In this document: positions 21,484 to 28,358 of the stretch, one piece after another
Position numbering within the stretch: the first letter of the stretch is position 1
Layout: each line of letters starts with the position of its first letter
Assembly: GCA_003241475.1 (NCBI GenBank)
Contig: QFQB01000015.1
Coordinates: 1 to 28,358, forward strand
Length of the DNA: 28,358 nucleotides
Reading direction: 5' to 3'
DNA from: Micavibrio aeruginosavorus
GTDB lineage: Bacteria > Pseudomonadota > Alphaproteobacteria > Micavibrionales > Micavibrionaceae
Notes under the pieces: model-generated
The model's database searches: none
The model's input: the letters and a program-made list of their open reading frames with translations, nothing else
What the model was told of the DNA's origin: nothing
Program-made: the position numbers and the translations under genes

Positions 21484-23268
21484 CTAAAACGCCGTTTCTT
21501 CCAATTCCATCAGGCTTTTTGCGCCTGACAGCACCATTTTCTGGCGGGCATCGGCTTCGGGGAGCATACGTTCAAAGAAAAACCGGGCGGTTTTGATCTT
21601 AGATTCGAAGAACTCTTTTTTGCCGGGGTCGGTGTCCGTCTTTAGTTTAGCCGCAGCGACTTTCGCCATGCGGGCCCACATATACCCCAGAGCCACCAGC
21701 GCAAATTGGCGAAGATAGTCAGAGGAGGCCGCGCCCGCTTCATTGGGATCTTTCAAACCCTTCTGAGCGATCATCGCCGTCGATTGTTGTAGTTTAGCAA
21801 ATGCTTTTGCGAGCGGGAAGACAAATTCCGAAATCTGTTCATCCGTTTGATTTTCTTCAATAAATTTGCTTACCGGATGGAAAAAACGGCGGAGCAGACG
21901 GCCATAGCCGACCCCCATTTTACGACCCACGAGATCGAGCGCCTGAATACCGTTCGTGCCTTCGTAAATCTGAGCGATGCGCGCGTCGCGGGCATATTGC
22001 TCCACGCCGTATTCCCAAATATAACCATGGCCGCCGTGGATTTGAATCGCATGGTTGGCAATTTCGAATCCCATATCGGTCTGGTAAGCCTTGATGATCG
22101 GCGTCATCAGAGCGACGAGATCTTCAGCTTCCTCGCGCGCATCCGAATCAGGATCTTTTTCGGAATGGTCGAGCGCCATGCCAACCCAATAAGACAAGGC
22201 CCGCGAGCCTTCGGTTACAGCCTTCGAGATTAAAAGCATGCGGCGCACATCGGGATGAACGATGATCGGGTCCGCCGGCTTATCGGGATATTTCGTGCCG
22301 TCCAGCGCACGCATCTGCAAACGGTCTTTGGCGTACGCCAACCCATTCTGATAGGAAACTTCCGCCAGCCCAAGCCCTTGCATACCCACGCCGAGACGCG
22401 CCGTGTTCATCATCGTAAACATGGCGCGAAGGCCTTTGTGGGCTTCGCCAACCAACCAGCCTTTTGAATCTTCGAAGTTGATGACGCAGGTAGCCGAGCC
22501 TTTAATACCCATTTTATGCTCGATGGAGCCGCAGGTTACGGCGTTCACGCCCATGTTTTCGGGCAGATATTTTGGAACGGCGAATAACGAGATTCCTTTT
22601 ACGCCCTCAGGCGCATCAGGAAGTTTGGCCAATACCAAATGAACAATATTCGATGTCAGATCGTGTTCGCCGGCAGAAATAAAGATTTTTGTGCCCGTGA
22701 TGTTGTATGTGTTGTCGCCATTCGGAACCGCCTTTGTTCGGATCAGGCCAAGATCTGTTCCGCAATGCGGTTCGGTCAGACACATTGTGCCCGACCATTC
22801 ACCCGTTACAAGTTTGGGTAGATACGTGTCTTTTAATTCCTGTGTGCCGTGCAGATAAAGCGCGTTATATGCGCCTTCAGAAAGACCGGGATACATGCCG
22901 AACGACATGTTTGCCGAACAAATCATTTCTTGAATCGCAAATCCTACAGTCGCAGGCAAACCCATACCGCCGTATTTCGGATCGGACGTTGCACCACACC
23001 AACCAGCTTGCGAAAATGCATCATAGGCTTCTTTAAAGCCTGACGGCGTGCGTACCTTTCCATTTTCCCATGTACAACCCTCCTTGTCGCCGCTCTGATT
23101 GATCGGAAACAAAATCTCTTCGCACATTTTTGCGGCTTCTTCCAAAACGGAATCGATCAGATCCGGCGTCGCATCTTCATAGCCCGGAAGCGACGAGAGT
23201 TTCTCCGCGCCAAGCACATCGTGCAAAACAAATTTCATATTTTCGAGCGGGGCTTGATAGACGGGCAT
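21484..23268 (-). CDS. Acyl-CoA dehydrogenase, long form with C-terminal domain (DmdC-like group)
   Basis: This 594-aa FAD enzyme oxidises an acyl-CoA to the enoyl form in beta-oxidation or a related path. It has the N-terminal extension MPVYQAPLENMKFVLHDVLG seen in the 590-600-aa subgroup. Then come the core domain with CLTEPHCGTDL and TGTKIFISAGEHDL, the catalytic Glu436 in AQIYEGTNGIQALDL, HGGHGY (411-416), and a helical C-terminal domain of about 140 residues. This architecture is shared by fatty acyl-CoA dehydrogenases and methylmercaptopropionyl-CoA dehydrogenase, so substrate is open. AGGAGA precedes the ATG by 8 nt. It is the first gene of a unit with the unknown gene, panC and SCP2, and lies divergent from cydA. 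Confidence 0.93.
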   Translation of the reverse strand: MPVYQAPLENMKFVLHDVLGAEKLSSLPGYEDATPDLIDSVLEEAAKMCEEILFPINQSGDKEGCTWENGKVRTPSGFKEAYDAFSQAGWCGATSDPKYGGMGLPATVGFAIQEMICSANMSFGMYPGLSEGAYNALYLHGTQELKDTYLPKLVTGEWSGTMCLTEPHCGTDLGLIRTKAVPNGDNTYNITGTKIFISAGEHDLTSNIVHLVLAKLPDAPEGVKGISLFAVPKYLPENMGVNAVTCGSIEHKMGIKGSATCVINFEDSKGWLVGEAHKGLRAMFTMMNTARLGVGMQGLGLAEVSYQNGLAYAKDRLQMRALDGTKYPDKPADPIIVHPDVRRMLLISKAVTEGSRALSYWVGMALDHSEKDPDSDAREEAEDLVALMTPIIKAYQTDMGFEIANHAIQIHGGHGYIWEYGVEQYARDARIAQIYEGTNGIQALDLVGRKMGVGYGRLLRRFFHPVSKFIEENQTDEQISEFVFPLAKAFAKLQQSTAMIAQKGLKDPNEAGAASSDYLRQFALVALGYMWARMAKVAAAKLKTDTDPGKKEFFESKIKTARFFFERMLPEADARQKMVLSGAKSLMELEETAF

Positions 23269-23334
23269 TTTTGCTTCTCCTGAATAGACCGATTTGGTGC
23301 TGTTTTAATATAGACCAAAATGATTAAACGACCA

Positions 23335-23363
23335 TTGAAAAGTGAAAAAAATAGGCGTATTTG
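23335..23363 (+). promoter_or_regulatory. Possible promoter of the bd oxidase operon
   Basis: TTGAAA (23335-23340), 17-bp spacer, TATTTG (23358-23363). The -10 is weak (4 of 6). TTTGGT (23293-23298) and ACCAAA (23314-23319) upstream make a 6-bp inverted repeat, perhaps an operator. Confidence 0.3.
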
Positions 23364-23396
23364 TTGCGTAGCAGTAACTATTTTACGGAGGTCCTC

Positions 23397-24803
23397 ATGG
23401 CCGATCTCGATCCGCTTTTATTGGCACGAATACAGTTCGCCTTTACGGTATCTTTTCATATTTTGTTCCCTGCCTTCACCATTGGCCTTGCCAGCTGGCT
23501 TGCCGTTGTAGAGGGTCTGTGGCTCAAGACAAAAAAACCCGTTTACAAGGAAATCTATAAATTCTGGATCAAAATCTTCGCTGTGACGTTCGGTATGGGC
23601 GTTGTGTCCGGCGTGGTCATGTCGTACCAGTTCGGTACCAATTGGTCCGTTTTTTCAGATAGCACCGGTAACGTACTCGGCCCTCTTCTCGGCTATGAAG
23701 TACTGACCGCCTTCTTCTTGGAATCCTCCTTCCTCGGCATCATGCTGTTCGGCTGGAACCGCGTATCGGACAAAATGCATTTCGCCTCTACGGTGATTGT
23801 TGCTGTCGGCACCTGCGTATCCGCTTTCTGGATTCTTTCTGCCAACAGCTGGATGCAGACGCCGCAAGGATTTCGCCTCGACGAAGCCACAGGCATTATG
23901 CACCCCGCAAACTGGGTCGAGATTGTCTTCAACCCATCTTTCCCTTATCGCTTTGCGCACATGCTGACGGCAGCCTATCTGACCACCTGCTTTGTGATCG
24001 GCGGCGTCGGCGGATGGTATCTCTTCCGTAAAAAGCATGTCGAGCATGCGAAAATCATGCTCACCATGGCGGTTTTCTTCGCTGCGGTTTTTGCGCCTTT
24101 GCAGATTTTCATCGGCGACCTGCACGGTCTCAACACCCTGAAGCACCAGCCCGCCAAAGTCGCCGCCATGGAAGGCCATTGGGAAACATCAGGCAATGTG
24201 CCGTTGTTGCTGTTCGGCTGGCCAGATGAAGAAGCGGAAGAAACCAAATACGCCCTCGAAATTCCGAACGGCGCAAGCATGATCCTTACACACAAAACCG
24301 ACGGCGAGATCAAAGGCCTGAAGGAATGGGCTAAAGAAGACCGCCCACCGGTTGCCATCGTATTCTGGTCGTTCCGCATCATGGTTGGAATCGGCATCCT
24401 GATGATGCTGACAGCCTTTACCGGGGCGCTTTTGTTCTTGTGCAAGAAACTCTACACAGCCCACTGGTTCCACGGCTGGTCGGCGCTGATGATGCCTTCA
24501 GGCTTCATGGCTGTGCTTGCCGGATGGTTTGTCACCGAAGTCGGCCGCCAACCCTGGACCGTCTATGGCGTTCTACGCACCTCACAAAGCCACTCCCCTG
24601 TTCTACCGGAATATATCGCGATATCGCTGACGATCTTCATCGTCGCCTATATCTTCATCTTCGGTATGGGCACCTATTACATCCTGAAGTTGATCGGCAA
24701 AGGCCCGCAAGCACTGGCCGACAAAGATGACAAGCGTGAAACATACGGATCGCACGGCGTCGAAACCCCCGCCATAGCCGGCGATGAGAAAGGAGCCCAA
24801 TAA
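23397..24803 (+). CDS. cydA: Cytochrome bd-type quinol oxidase subunit I (CioA-like)
   Basis: This 468-aa inner-membrane subunit oxidises quinol and reduces oxygen to water through hemes b558, b595 and d. Ligands are visible: His21 (VSFHILFPAF), His188 (FAHMLTAAY) and Met329 (FRIMVG). The Glu pair 101/109 (GYEVLTAFFLES) is the proton-channel type. The quinol loop is short: GDLHGLNTLKHQPAKVAAMEG is followed by only a few dozen residues before the next helix, whereas the E. coli CydA loop has an insertion. This CioA pattern, with the length of 468 against 522, points to a cyanide-insensitive-type oxidase. The start at 23397 has ACGGAGGT 6 nt upstream; the stop shares a base with the cydB start (TAATG). 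Confidence 0.94.
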   Translation: MADLDPLLLARIQFAFTVSFHILFPAFTIGLASWLAVVEGLWLKTKKPVYKEIYKFWIKIFAVTFGMGVVSGVVMSYQFGTNWSVFSDSTGNVLGPLLGYEVLTAFFLESSFLGIMLFGWNRVSDKMHFASTVIVAVGTCVSAFWILSANSWMQTPQGFRLDEATGIMHPANWVEIVFNPSFPYRFAHMLTAAYLTTCFVIGGVGGWYLFRKKHVEHAKIMLTMAVFFAAVFAPLQIFIGDLHGLNTLKHQPAKVAAMEGHWETSGNVPLLLFGWPDEEAEETKYALEIPNGASMILTHKTDGEIKGLKEWAKEDRPPVAIVFWSFRIMVGIGILMMLTAFTGALLFLCKKLYTAHWFHGWSALMMPSGFMAVLAGWFVTEVGRQPWTVYGVLRTSQSHSPVLPEYIAISLTIFIVAYIFIFGMGTYYILKLIGKGPQALADKDDKRETYGSHGVETPAIAGDEKGAQ

Positions 24804-25828
24804 TGTTTTCCTTTGCAGAATACATTGATCTTCCCCTGATCTGGGGCGGCATCATCGCCACCGCCGTTTTGCTCTATGTCCTTTTGGACGGGTTCGATCT
24901 GGGCGTGGGCATTCTCTTTCCCTTTGCGCCCAGCGATCAGGCACGAAACCGCATGATGAATTCCATCGCACCCTTCTGGGACGGGAACGAAACATGGCTG
25001 GTGCTCGGCGGCGGCGGGTTGTTCGCGGCATTCCCGCTCGCTTACTCTATCGTTATGCCGGCGCTTTACATTCCTGTCATTCTGATGCTGATTTGCCTCA
25101 TCTTCCGCGGCGTTGCGTTCGAATTCCGGTTCAAGGCCGACACGTCCCGCCAAATCTGGGACTACGCCTTCCATTTCGGATCGCTGGGCGCGGCGTTCTT
25201 TCAGGGCCTTATCCTCGGTGGAATCGTTCAAGGCATCACGATCGAAAACCGTTCCTTTGCCGGCGGCCCATTTGACTGGCTGAGCGGATTTTCCGTGATG
25301 ACGGGCTTTGGCGTTGTCGCAGGCTACGCCTTGCTCGGCGCGTGCTGGGTTTTCATGAAAGGCGAAGGCGATTTACAGGCATGGGCCTCCAAATGCGCCA
25401 AGTACGTCTTTATCTACGTGCTGGGCTTTATGGGGCTGGTCAGCTTGTGGGTGCCTTTCCTAGACAATGATCTCGACCAGCGCTGGTTCGGCGGAAACAA
25501 TATCTATTACCTTTCGCCCATTCCGATTCTAACGGGGATTCTCTTCTTCGCGCTTTGGAAAGCCATCAACATGAAAGGCAGTTCCAAGCACCATATCCCG
25601 TTCTTTTTGACGCTGGCTATTTTCCTGATGGGATATCTGGGCCTTGCCGTCAGCCTGTGGCCGACCATTGTTCCCTACGACGTGACTATCTGGCAAGCCG
25701 CCGCCGCACCGGAATCGCTCTCGCTGATGCTGGTCGGCGTGGTGATCATGCTTCCCGTTATCCTCGCCTATACCGGATGGTGTTACTATGTTTTTAGAGG
25801 CAAAACCGATGACAGCCACGGCTACTAG
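24803..25828 (+). CDS. cydB: Cytochrome bd-type quinol oxidase subunit II (CioB-like)
   Basis: This 341-aa multi-spanning subunit pairs with the upstream CydA. The N-terminus LIWGGIIATAVLLYVLLDGFDLGVGILFPF contains the DGFDLG signature, followed by the conserved NSIAPFWDGNETWLV loop and about eight hydrophobic helices. The start codon overlaps the cydA stop by one base, and the last 20 bp overlap the start of the small DUF2474-like gene, so all three are translationally linked. No frame or residue oddities are seen. Confidence 0.94.
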   Translation: MFSFAEYIDLPLIWGGIIATAVLLYVLLDGFDLGVGILFPFAPSDQARNRMMNSIAPFWDGNETWLVLGGGGLFAAFPLAYSIVMPALYIPVILMLICLIFRGVAFEFRFKADTSRQIWDYAFHFGSLGAAFFQGLILGGIVQGITIENRSFAGGPFDWLSGFSVMTGFGVVAGYALLGACWVFMKGEGDLQAWASKCAKYVFIYVLGFMGLVSLWVPFLDNDLDQRWFGGNNIYYLSPIPILTGILFFALWKAINMKGSSKHHIPFFLTLAIFLMGYLGLAVSLWPTIVPYDVTIWQAAAAPESLSLMLVGVVIMLPVILAYTGWCYYVFRGKTDDSHGY

Positions 25829-25931
25829 CAAATGGAAACAATGGGGATGGTTCGTCGGCCTCTGGCTGGCGGGCTTCCTCACCTTGGGCGCGATCAGCCT
25901 CGTGATCCGCGCCATCATGAATATCGGTTGA
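25809..25931 (+). CDS. DUF2474-like small subunit of the bd oxidase (CydX-like role)
   Basis: This 40-aa single-span membrane protein begins inside the end of cydB (20-bp overlap) and stops at 25931. It opens with MTATATSKWKQWGWFVGLWL and continues as one hydrophobic helix (about residues 13-33) ending in an Arg-containing tail. The W-x-x-x-GWFVxLWLAG pattern followed by LVIRAIM matches my memory of DUF2474, a family found next to CioAB genes. Its position and size fit the role of CydX/CbdX in stabilising the complex. It is shorter than usual ORF cut-offs and easily missed. No Shine-Dalgarno of note; expression by coupling to cydB. Confidence 0.82.
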   Translation: MTATATSKWKQWGWFVGLWLAGFLTLGAISLVIRAIMNIG

Positions 25932-25940
25932 TAGAAACCG

Positions 25941-26201
25941 CTATTTTTCTTCGCGCATCATGAATTTGAGGTTGTCGGTCAGCTTGTCCTTGTCAATCGC
26001 CTTGATCTGAGCCTTGGCCTGCTCTATGGCGGAGGCTTGCTTCTTGAGCATCGCGGCCTTGATCTTGTCCAGCGTTTCATCCCCGATCTCGGCGCGCGCG
26101 GAAGCCGCATTGGCCTTGGCCTGCGCCAGAATTTGCTCGCGGGAAGGCTTTCCGCTCTCGCCGTTCAGGGGCTTATCCTTGGGTTTCTTCTTCCAGAACA
26201 T
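25941..26201 (-). CDS. Small charged helical protein, unknown function
   Basis: This 86-aa protein starts MFWKKKPKDK and continues as a Lys/Ala/Glu-rich, probably alpha-helical or coiled-coil chain, for example ILAQAKANAASARAEIGDET and ASAIEQAKAQIKAIDKDKL. AAGGAAA lies about 8 nt before the ATG. It has no membrane span. Similar short proteins with an 'IGDET' turn are, as I recall, found in Rhodospirillales-type genomes, but I cannot name the family. It sits 9 bp from the convergent oxidase operon. Confidence 0.65.
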   Translation of the reverse strand: MFWKKKPKDKPLNGESGKPSREQILAQAKANAASARAEIGDETLDKIKAAMLKKQASAIEQAKAQIKAIDKDKLTDNLKFMMREEK

Positions 26202-26311
26202 AGAGATTTCCTTATGTTAGCTCTATCTTATCATAGTCGTATTAAAGCTATTTTAACCCAAATAAGCGACCCTATCCATTGGAGTATTTTGTCCAAAAGG
26301 GGATCCCAGAC

Positions 26312-27871
26312 ATGTCCGACCAGCCGCAATTGAAAACCGTGGGCGAACCCGCAGCCGGTTACAGCGACCTTAAATATTATTTTGCCAATTTAAACACGCT
26401 GTTCTCCATTCGCGGCACGTTGGCCGTCGATATGATGACCGCAATGCCGACAGGCGCCCTGCAACGCCGCCTTCATGATATTTCCGCCATCACGAAGCGC
26501 ATTTACGCCGAGACAACAACGGGCGCGGTGACGAAACTCCTAGAACAAGTCGAAGCAGAGGCAAAAGCCCATCCGGAAAACTGGAACAAATGGGATCTGG
26601 CCAACCTCGAAGAAATGCGCCGCATTCATTCGCATTTTTCCGCCCTGCCGCCTGAGCTTTATATTGCATCCGTGCAAGTTGCCGCAGAAGGGCGCAAACG
26701 CCATGCAGCAGCCCAAAGCAATGACTGGAAAGAAACGCAAACCTACGTTAGCCAAGTCGTCGATCTTTACCGAAAAATTGCATCTCTTAAACAAAAGAAA
26801 TTCAACGCAGACTCGCCATACAAGGCAATGCTGATCGGCTATGCGAGCGATATATCGATTCCTGAAATGGATTCATTGTACGATTCTCTTCTCGAGCCTT
26901 TGAGAAATTTGCGCGACAGAGCATTGGAAAAGCAAAAAAGCCAGCCAGCGCCCCTTCCGCTTGAAGGCGATTTCACGCGCGGCGACCAGATGTGGCTCAA
27001 TAAAACCATCCTTGAGATGATGGGATTCGATTTTGCGCGCGGTAGCCTGCAGGTGAGCTCGCTTTCGCCTATGAGCGGCGGTACGCCAGAAGATACGCGA
27101 ATTCTGGTTCGTTGCGGCGATACCGATAGCTTCCTCGATTCCATGGAGGACACGCTGTATCAAGGCGCCAGCGGTCTTTATTTACAAAACCTACCGGCCG
27201 AATGGGCTTCGCAACCTGTAGGGCGCGATCTTGGTTCGCTCATGATGAACGCGCAAAGCACGCTGTATGAAACGATCCTGGGGCGTACGCCGCAGTTTTT
27301 CGAATTCATCGCTGTGCGTGCAGAAGGTGTGTTCCGCCAGTTCCGCAACAAATCTTTCGAACCGGAAAATCTCTACCGCCTGAAAAAAGTCATCACACCG
27401 AGCGCCAAACGTAATGAGGCCGACGAGTTGACCAAGATTTTCCACGACATGATGCGCTACCGCATCGAACGCGACCTAATTAACGGCGATCTGGAAGTAG
27501 CCGACTTGCCCAAACGCTGGAACGAGGACAGCCAAAAATATCTGGGCATTACGCCTAAAGATCCATCCGAAGGCCCGTTACAGAACCCAGACTGGTTCAC
27601 AGGCCGTTTCGGCTTTATCCCGACAAATACGCTCTCGCACATCATTGCGGCGACATTGCATGAGAAAATTTATGCAGAAATGCCCAATTTGGCGGATATG
27701 GTCCGCCACGGGGATTTCAAGCCTATCAATGAGTGGCTGAAAGCCAAGATCCATTCCAAAGGCCGTAGCATCGGAGCAATGGCCTTGATCGAGGAAATCA
27801 CGGGCGAAAAACTCTCCGCCAAGCCGCTCCTGACCCATTTGGAACGGCGTTATCTGAGCGACAAGCGCTAA
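26312..27871 (+). CDS. M32 carboxypeptidase-family homologue with a lost metal site
   Basis: This 519-aa cytosolic protein aligns by eye to thermostable carboxypeptidase Taq (M32): DTRILVR (261-267) for D(V)RITTR, then TLYQGASGLYLQNLP (281-295) for the HExGHALYEQNLP zinc helix, MNAQSTLYE for HESQSRLWE, ADELTKIFHDMMRYRIERDL for the C-terminal E-L-T helix, LQNPDW (423-428) for LQDVHW, and FGFIPTNTL for FGYFPTYTL. All metal and nearby catalytic residues are replaced: HExxH by YQGAS, the third Glu by Asn, HPF by SPM, DVHW by NPDW. The frame is intact at normal family length. A non-enzymatic or altered role is inferred. The start ATG 26312 has AAGGGGA upstream; a TTG extension to 26279 is unlikely. 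Confidence 0.85.
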   Translation: MSDQPQLKTVGEPAAGYSDLKYYFANLNTLFSIRGTLAVDMMTAMPTGALQRRLHDISAITKRIYAETTTGAVTKLLEQVEAEAKAHPENWNKWDLANLEEMRRIHSHFSALPPELYIASVQVAAEGRKRHAAAQSNDWKETQTYVSQVVDLYRKIASLKQKKFNADSPYKAMLIGYASDISIPEMDSLYDSLLEPLRNLRDRALEKQKSQPAPLPLEGDFTRGDQMWLNKTILEMMGFDFARGSLQVSSLSPMSGGTPEDTRILVRCGDTDSFLDSMEDTLYQGASGLYLQNLPAEWASQPVGRDLGSLMMNAQSTLYETILGRTPQFFEFIAVRAEGVFRQFRNKSFEPENLYRLKKVITPSAKRNEADELTKIFHDMMRYRIERDLINGDLEVADLPKRWNEDSQKYLGITPKDPSEGPLQNPDWFTGRFGFIPTNTLSHIIAATLHEKIYAEMPNLADMVRHGDFKPINEWLKAKIHSKGRSIGAMALIEEITGEKLSAKPLLTHLERRYLSDKR

Positions 27872-27913
27872 TCGCGCTTGCATTTGGCTCGCGATACGGC
27901 TTTTCTCTAGGCC

Positions 27914-28358
27914 ATGAATTACCGCCATATTTATCATGCGGGCAATTTCGCCGATGTCATGAAGCATCTGGCGCTATGCCTGATCATCGACCATCTAAAG
28001 AAAAAAGAAGCGCCTTTTTGCGTGATTGATGCGCATGGTGGCATTGGTCTTTACGATCTGCAATCCATACAGGCGCAAAAAACCATGGAATGGGCGGACG
28101 GCATCGGGCGCTTTGCTGGGTCCGATTTTACGGGCGATTTCATGTTCTATTATGATGCGATCAAGAATGACCTATGCCGGAAGTTTTATCCGGGGTCGCC
28201 TCTGATATCCGCAAGAATGTTACGCGAGAATGATCGATTGATTGCCAACGAGCTTCACCCGGATGATGTTGAAACGCTTAAGATCGTGCTTCGTAAATAC
28301 AAGAATAGCCGCGTAATGCATCTGGATGCGTATGAGTGTATCCGCGCCAATATTCCGC
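27914..28358 (+). CDS. rlmJ: RlmJ, 23S rRNA (adenine-2030-N6)-methyltransferase, 5' part
   Basis: The gene runs off the window end, with 148 complete codons visible. NYRHIYHAGNFADVMKH at the N-terminus is the RlmJ hallmark (YRHxxHAGNxADVxKH). Then come the SAM-binding strand CVIDAHGGIGLYDL, YPGSPLI, LLREND-type ARMLREND and NELHPDD, all in RlmJ order. The enzyme would methylate 23S rRNA A2030. The catalytic DPPY motif is expected beyond the window. The 42-bp gap from the preceding gene holds a small hairpin but no T-run. Confidence 0.92.
   Translation, partial: MNYRHIYHAGNFADVMKHLALCLIIDHLKKKEAPFCVIDAHGGIGLYDLQSIQAQKTMEWADGIGRFAGSDFTGDFMFYYDAIKNDLCRKFYPGSPLISARMLRENDRLIANELHPDDVETLKIVLRKYKNSRVMHLDAYECIRANIP

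Noticed and set aside
27862..27880. CAAGCGC...GCGCTTG hairpin spanning the stop of the M32-like gene
   Set aside because: No T-run follows, so it is not called a terminator; it may be chance or a rho-type 3' structure.
1..28358. Defence system, prophage, IS element, CRISPR or tRNA gene
   Set aside because: No transposase, integrase, repeat array, cloverleaf-like sequence or toxin/nuclease gene was seen on either strand.

Overview
The window reads as chromosomal DNA of an alphaproteobacterium of moderate GC content. It is dense with housekeeping and aerobic-metabolism genes. I infer the class from the short class Ia ribonucleotide reductase, the CioAB-type quinol oxidase with its small DUF2474 partner, and the mix of FadL, acyl-CoA dehydrogenase, SCP2 and type III PLP decarboxylase genes. 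A Micavibrio-like lineage is possible, but I cannot prove it from the sequence. I see no tRNA or rRNA gene, IS element, prophage, CRISPR array or plasmid feature.

Layout. 1-4.1 kb: an MscS-family channel facing a leftward unit of pyruvate kinase, a HAD hydrolase and an EF-hand lipoprotein. 4.1-4.77 kb: a 667-bp regulatory region with a leftward pyk promoter, a nested palindrome, a Fur-like site, the nrdA promoter with two NrdR-like boxes, and DnaA-box-like sites. 4.77-6.6 kb: nrdA with a strong terminator. 6.7-9.5 kb: an HExxH metallohydrolase-like protein, a histidine phosphatase and an unrecognised protein. 9.65-11.3 kb: a leftward DUF47 regulator and PiT phosphate transporter pair. 11.3-12.75 kb: nrdB, with a promoter architecture matching that of nrdA. 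12.77-16.4 kb: a thioesterase, an ornithine/lysine decarboxylase-like enzyme, an acyl-ACP-desaturase-like di-iron protein and an exported Mn-type superoxide dismutase. 16.4-18.2 kb: a region with an orphan terminator, then phoH and a SCO1-type copper chaperone. 18.3-23.3 kb: a FadL porin facing a leftward four-gene unit (acyl-CoA dehydrogenase, unknown protein, panC, SCP2). 23.4-25.9 kb: a CioAB/cytochrome bd operon ending in a 40-aa DUF2474-like subunit. 25.9-28.36 kb: a small charged protein, an M32 carboxypeptidase homologue lacking its metal site, and the 5' part of rlmJ.

How the genes fit together. Class Ia NrdA and NrdB make dNTPs and need oxygen. They lie about 5 kb apart but seem co-regulated through near-identical promoters. 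FadL, the acyl-CoA dehydrogenase, SCP2, the thioesterase and the desaturase-like protein suggest fatty-acid uptake and turnover, with CoA precursor supply from PanC. The bd-type oxidase, SCO protein and superoxide dismutase fit aerobic respiration with oxidative stress handling.

The observations I rank highest are the paired NrdR-like boxes at nrdA and nrdB, the M32-fold protein with all metal ligands replaced, the DnaA-like cluster at nrdA, the orphan terminator upstream of phoH, and the uncharacterised HExxH protein. I found no defence-type or otherwise clearly new multi-gene system.
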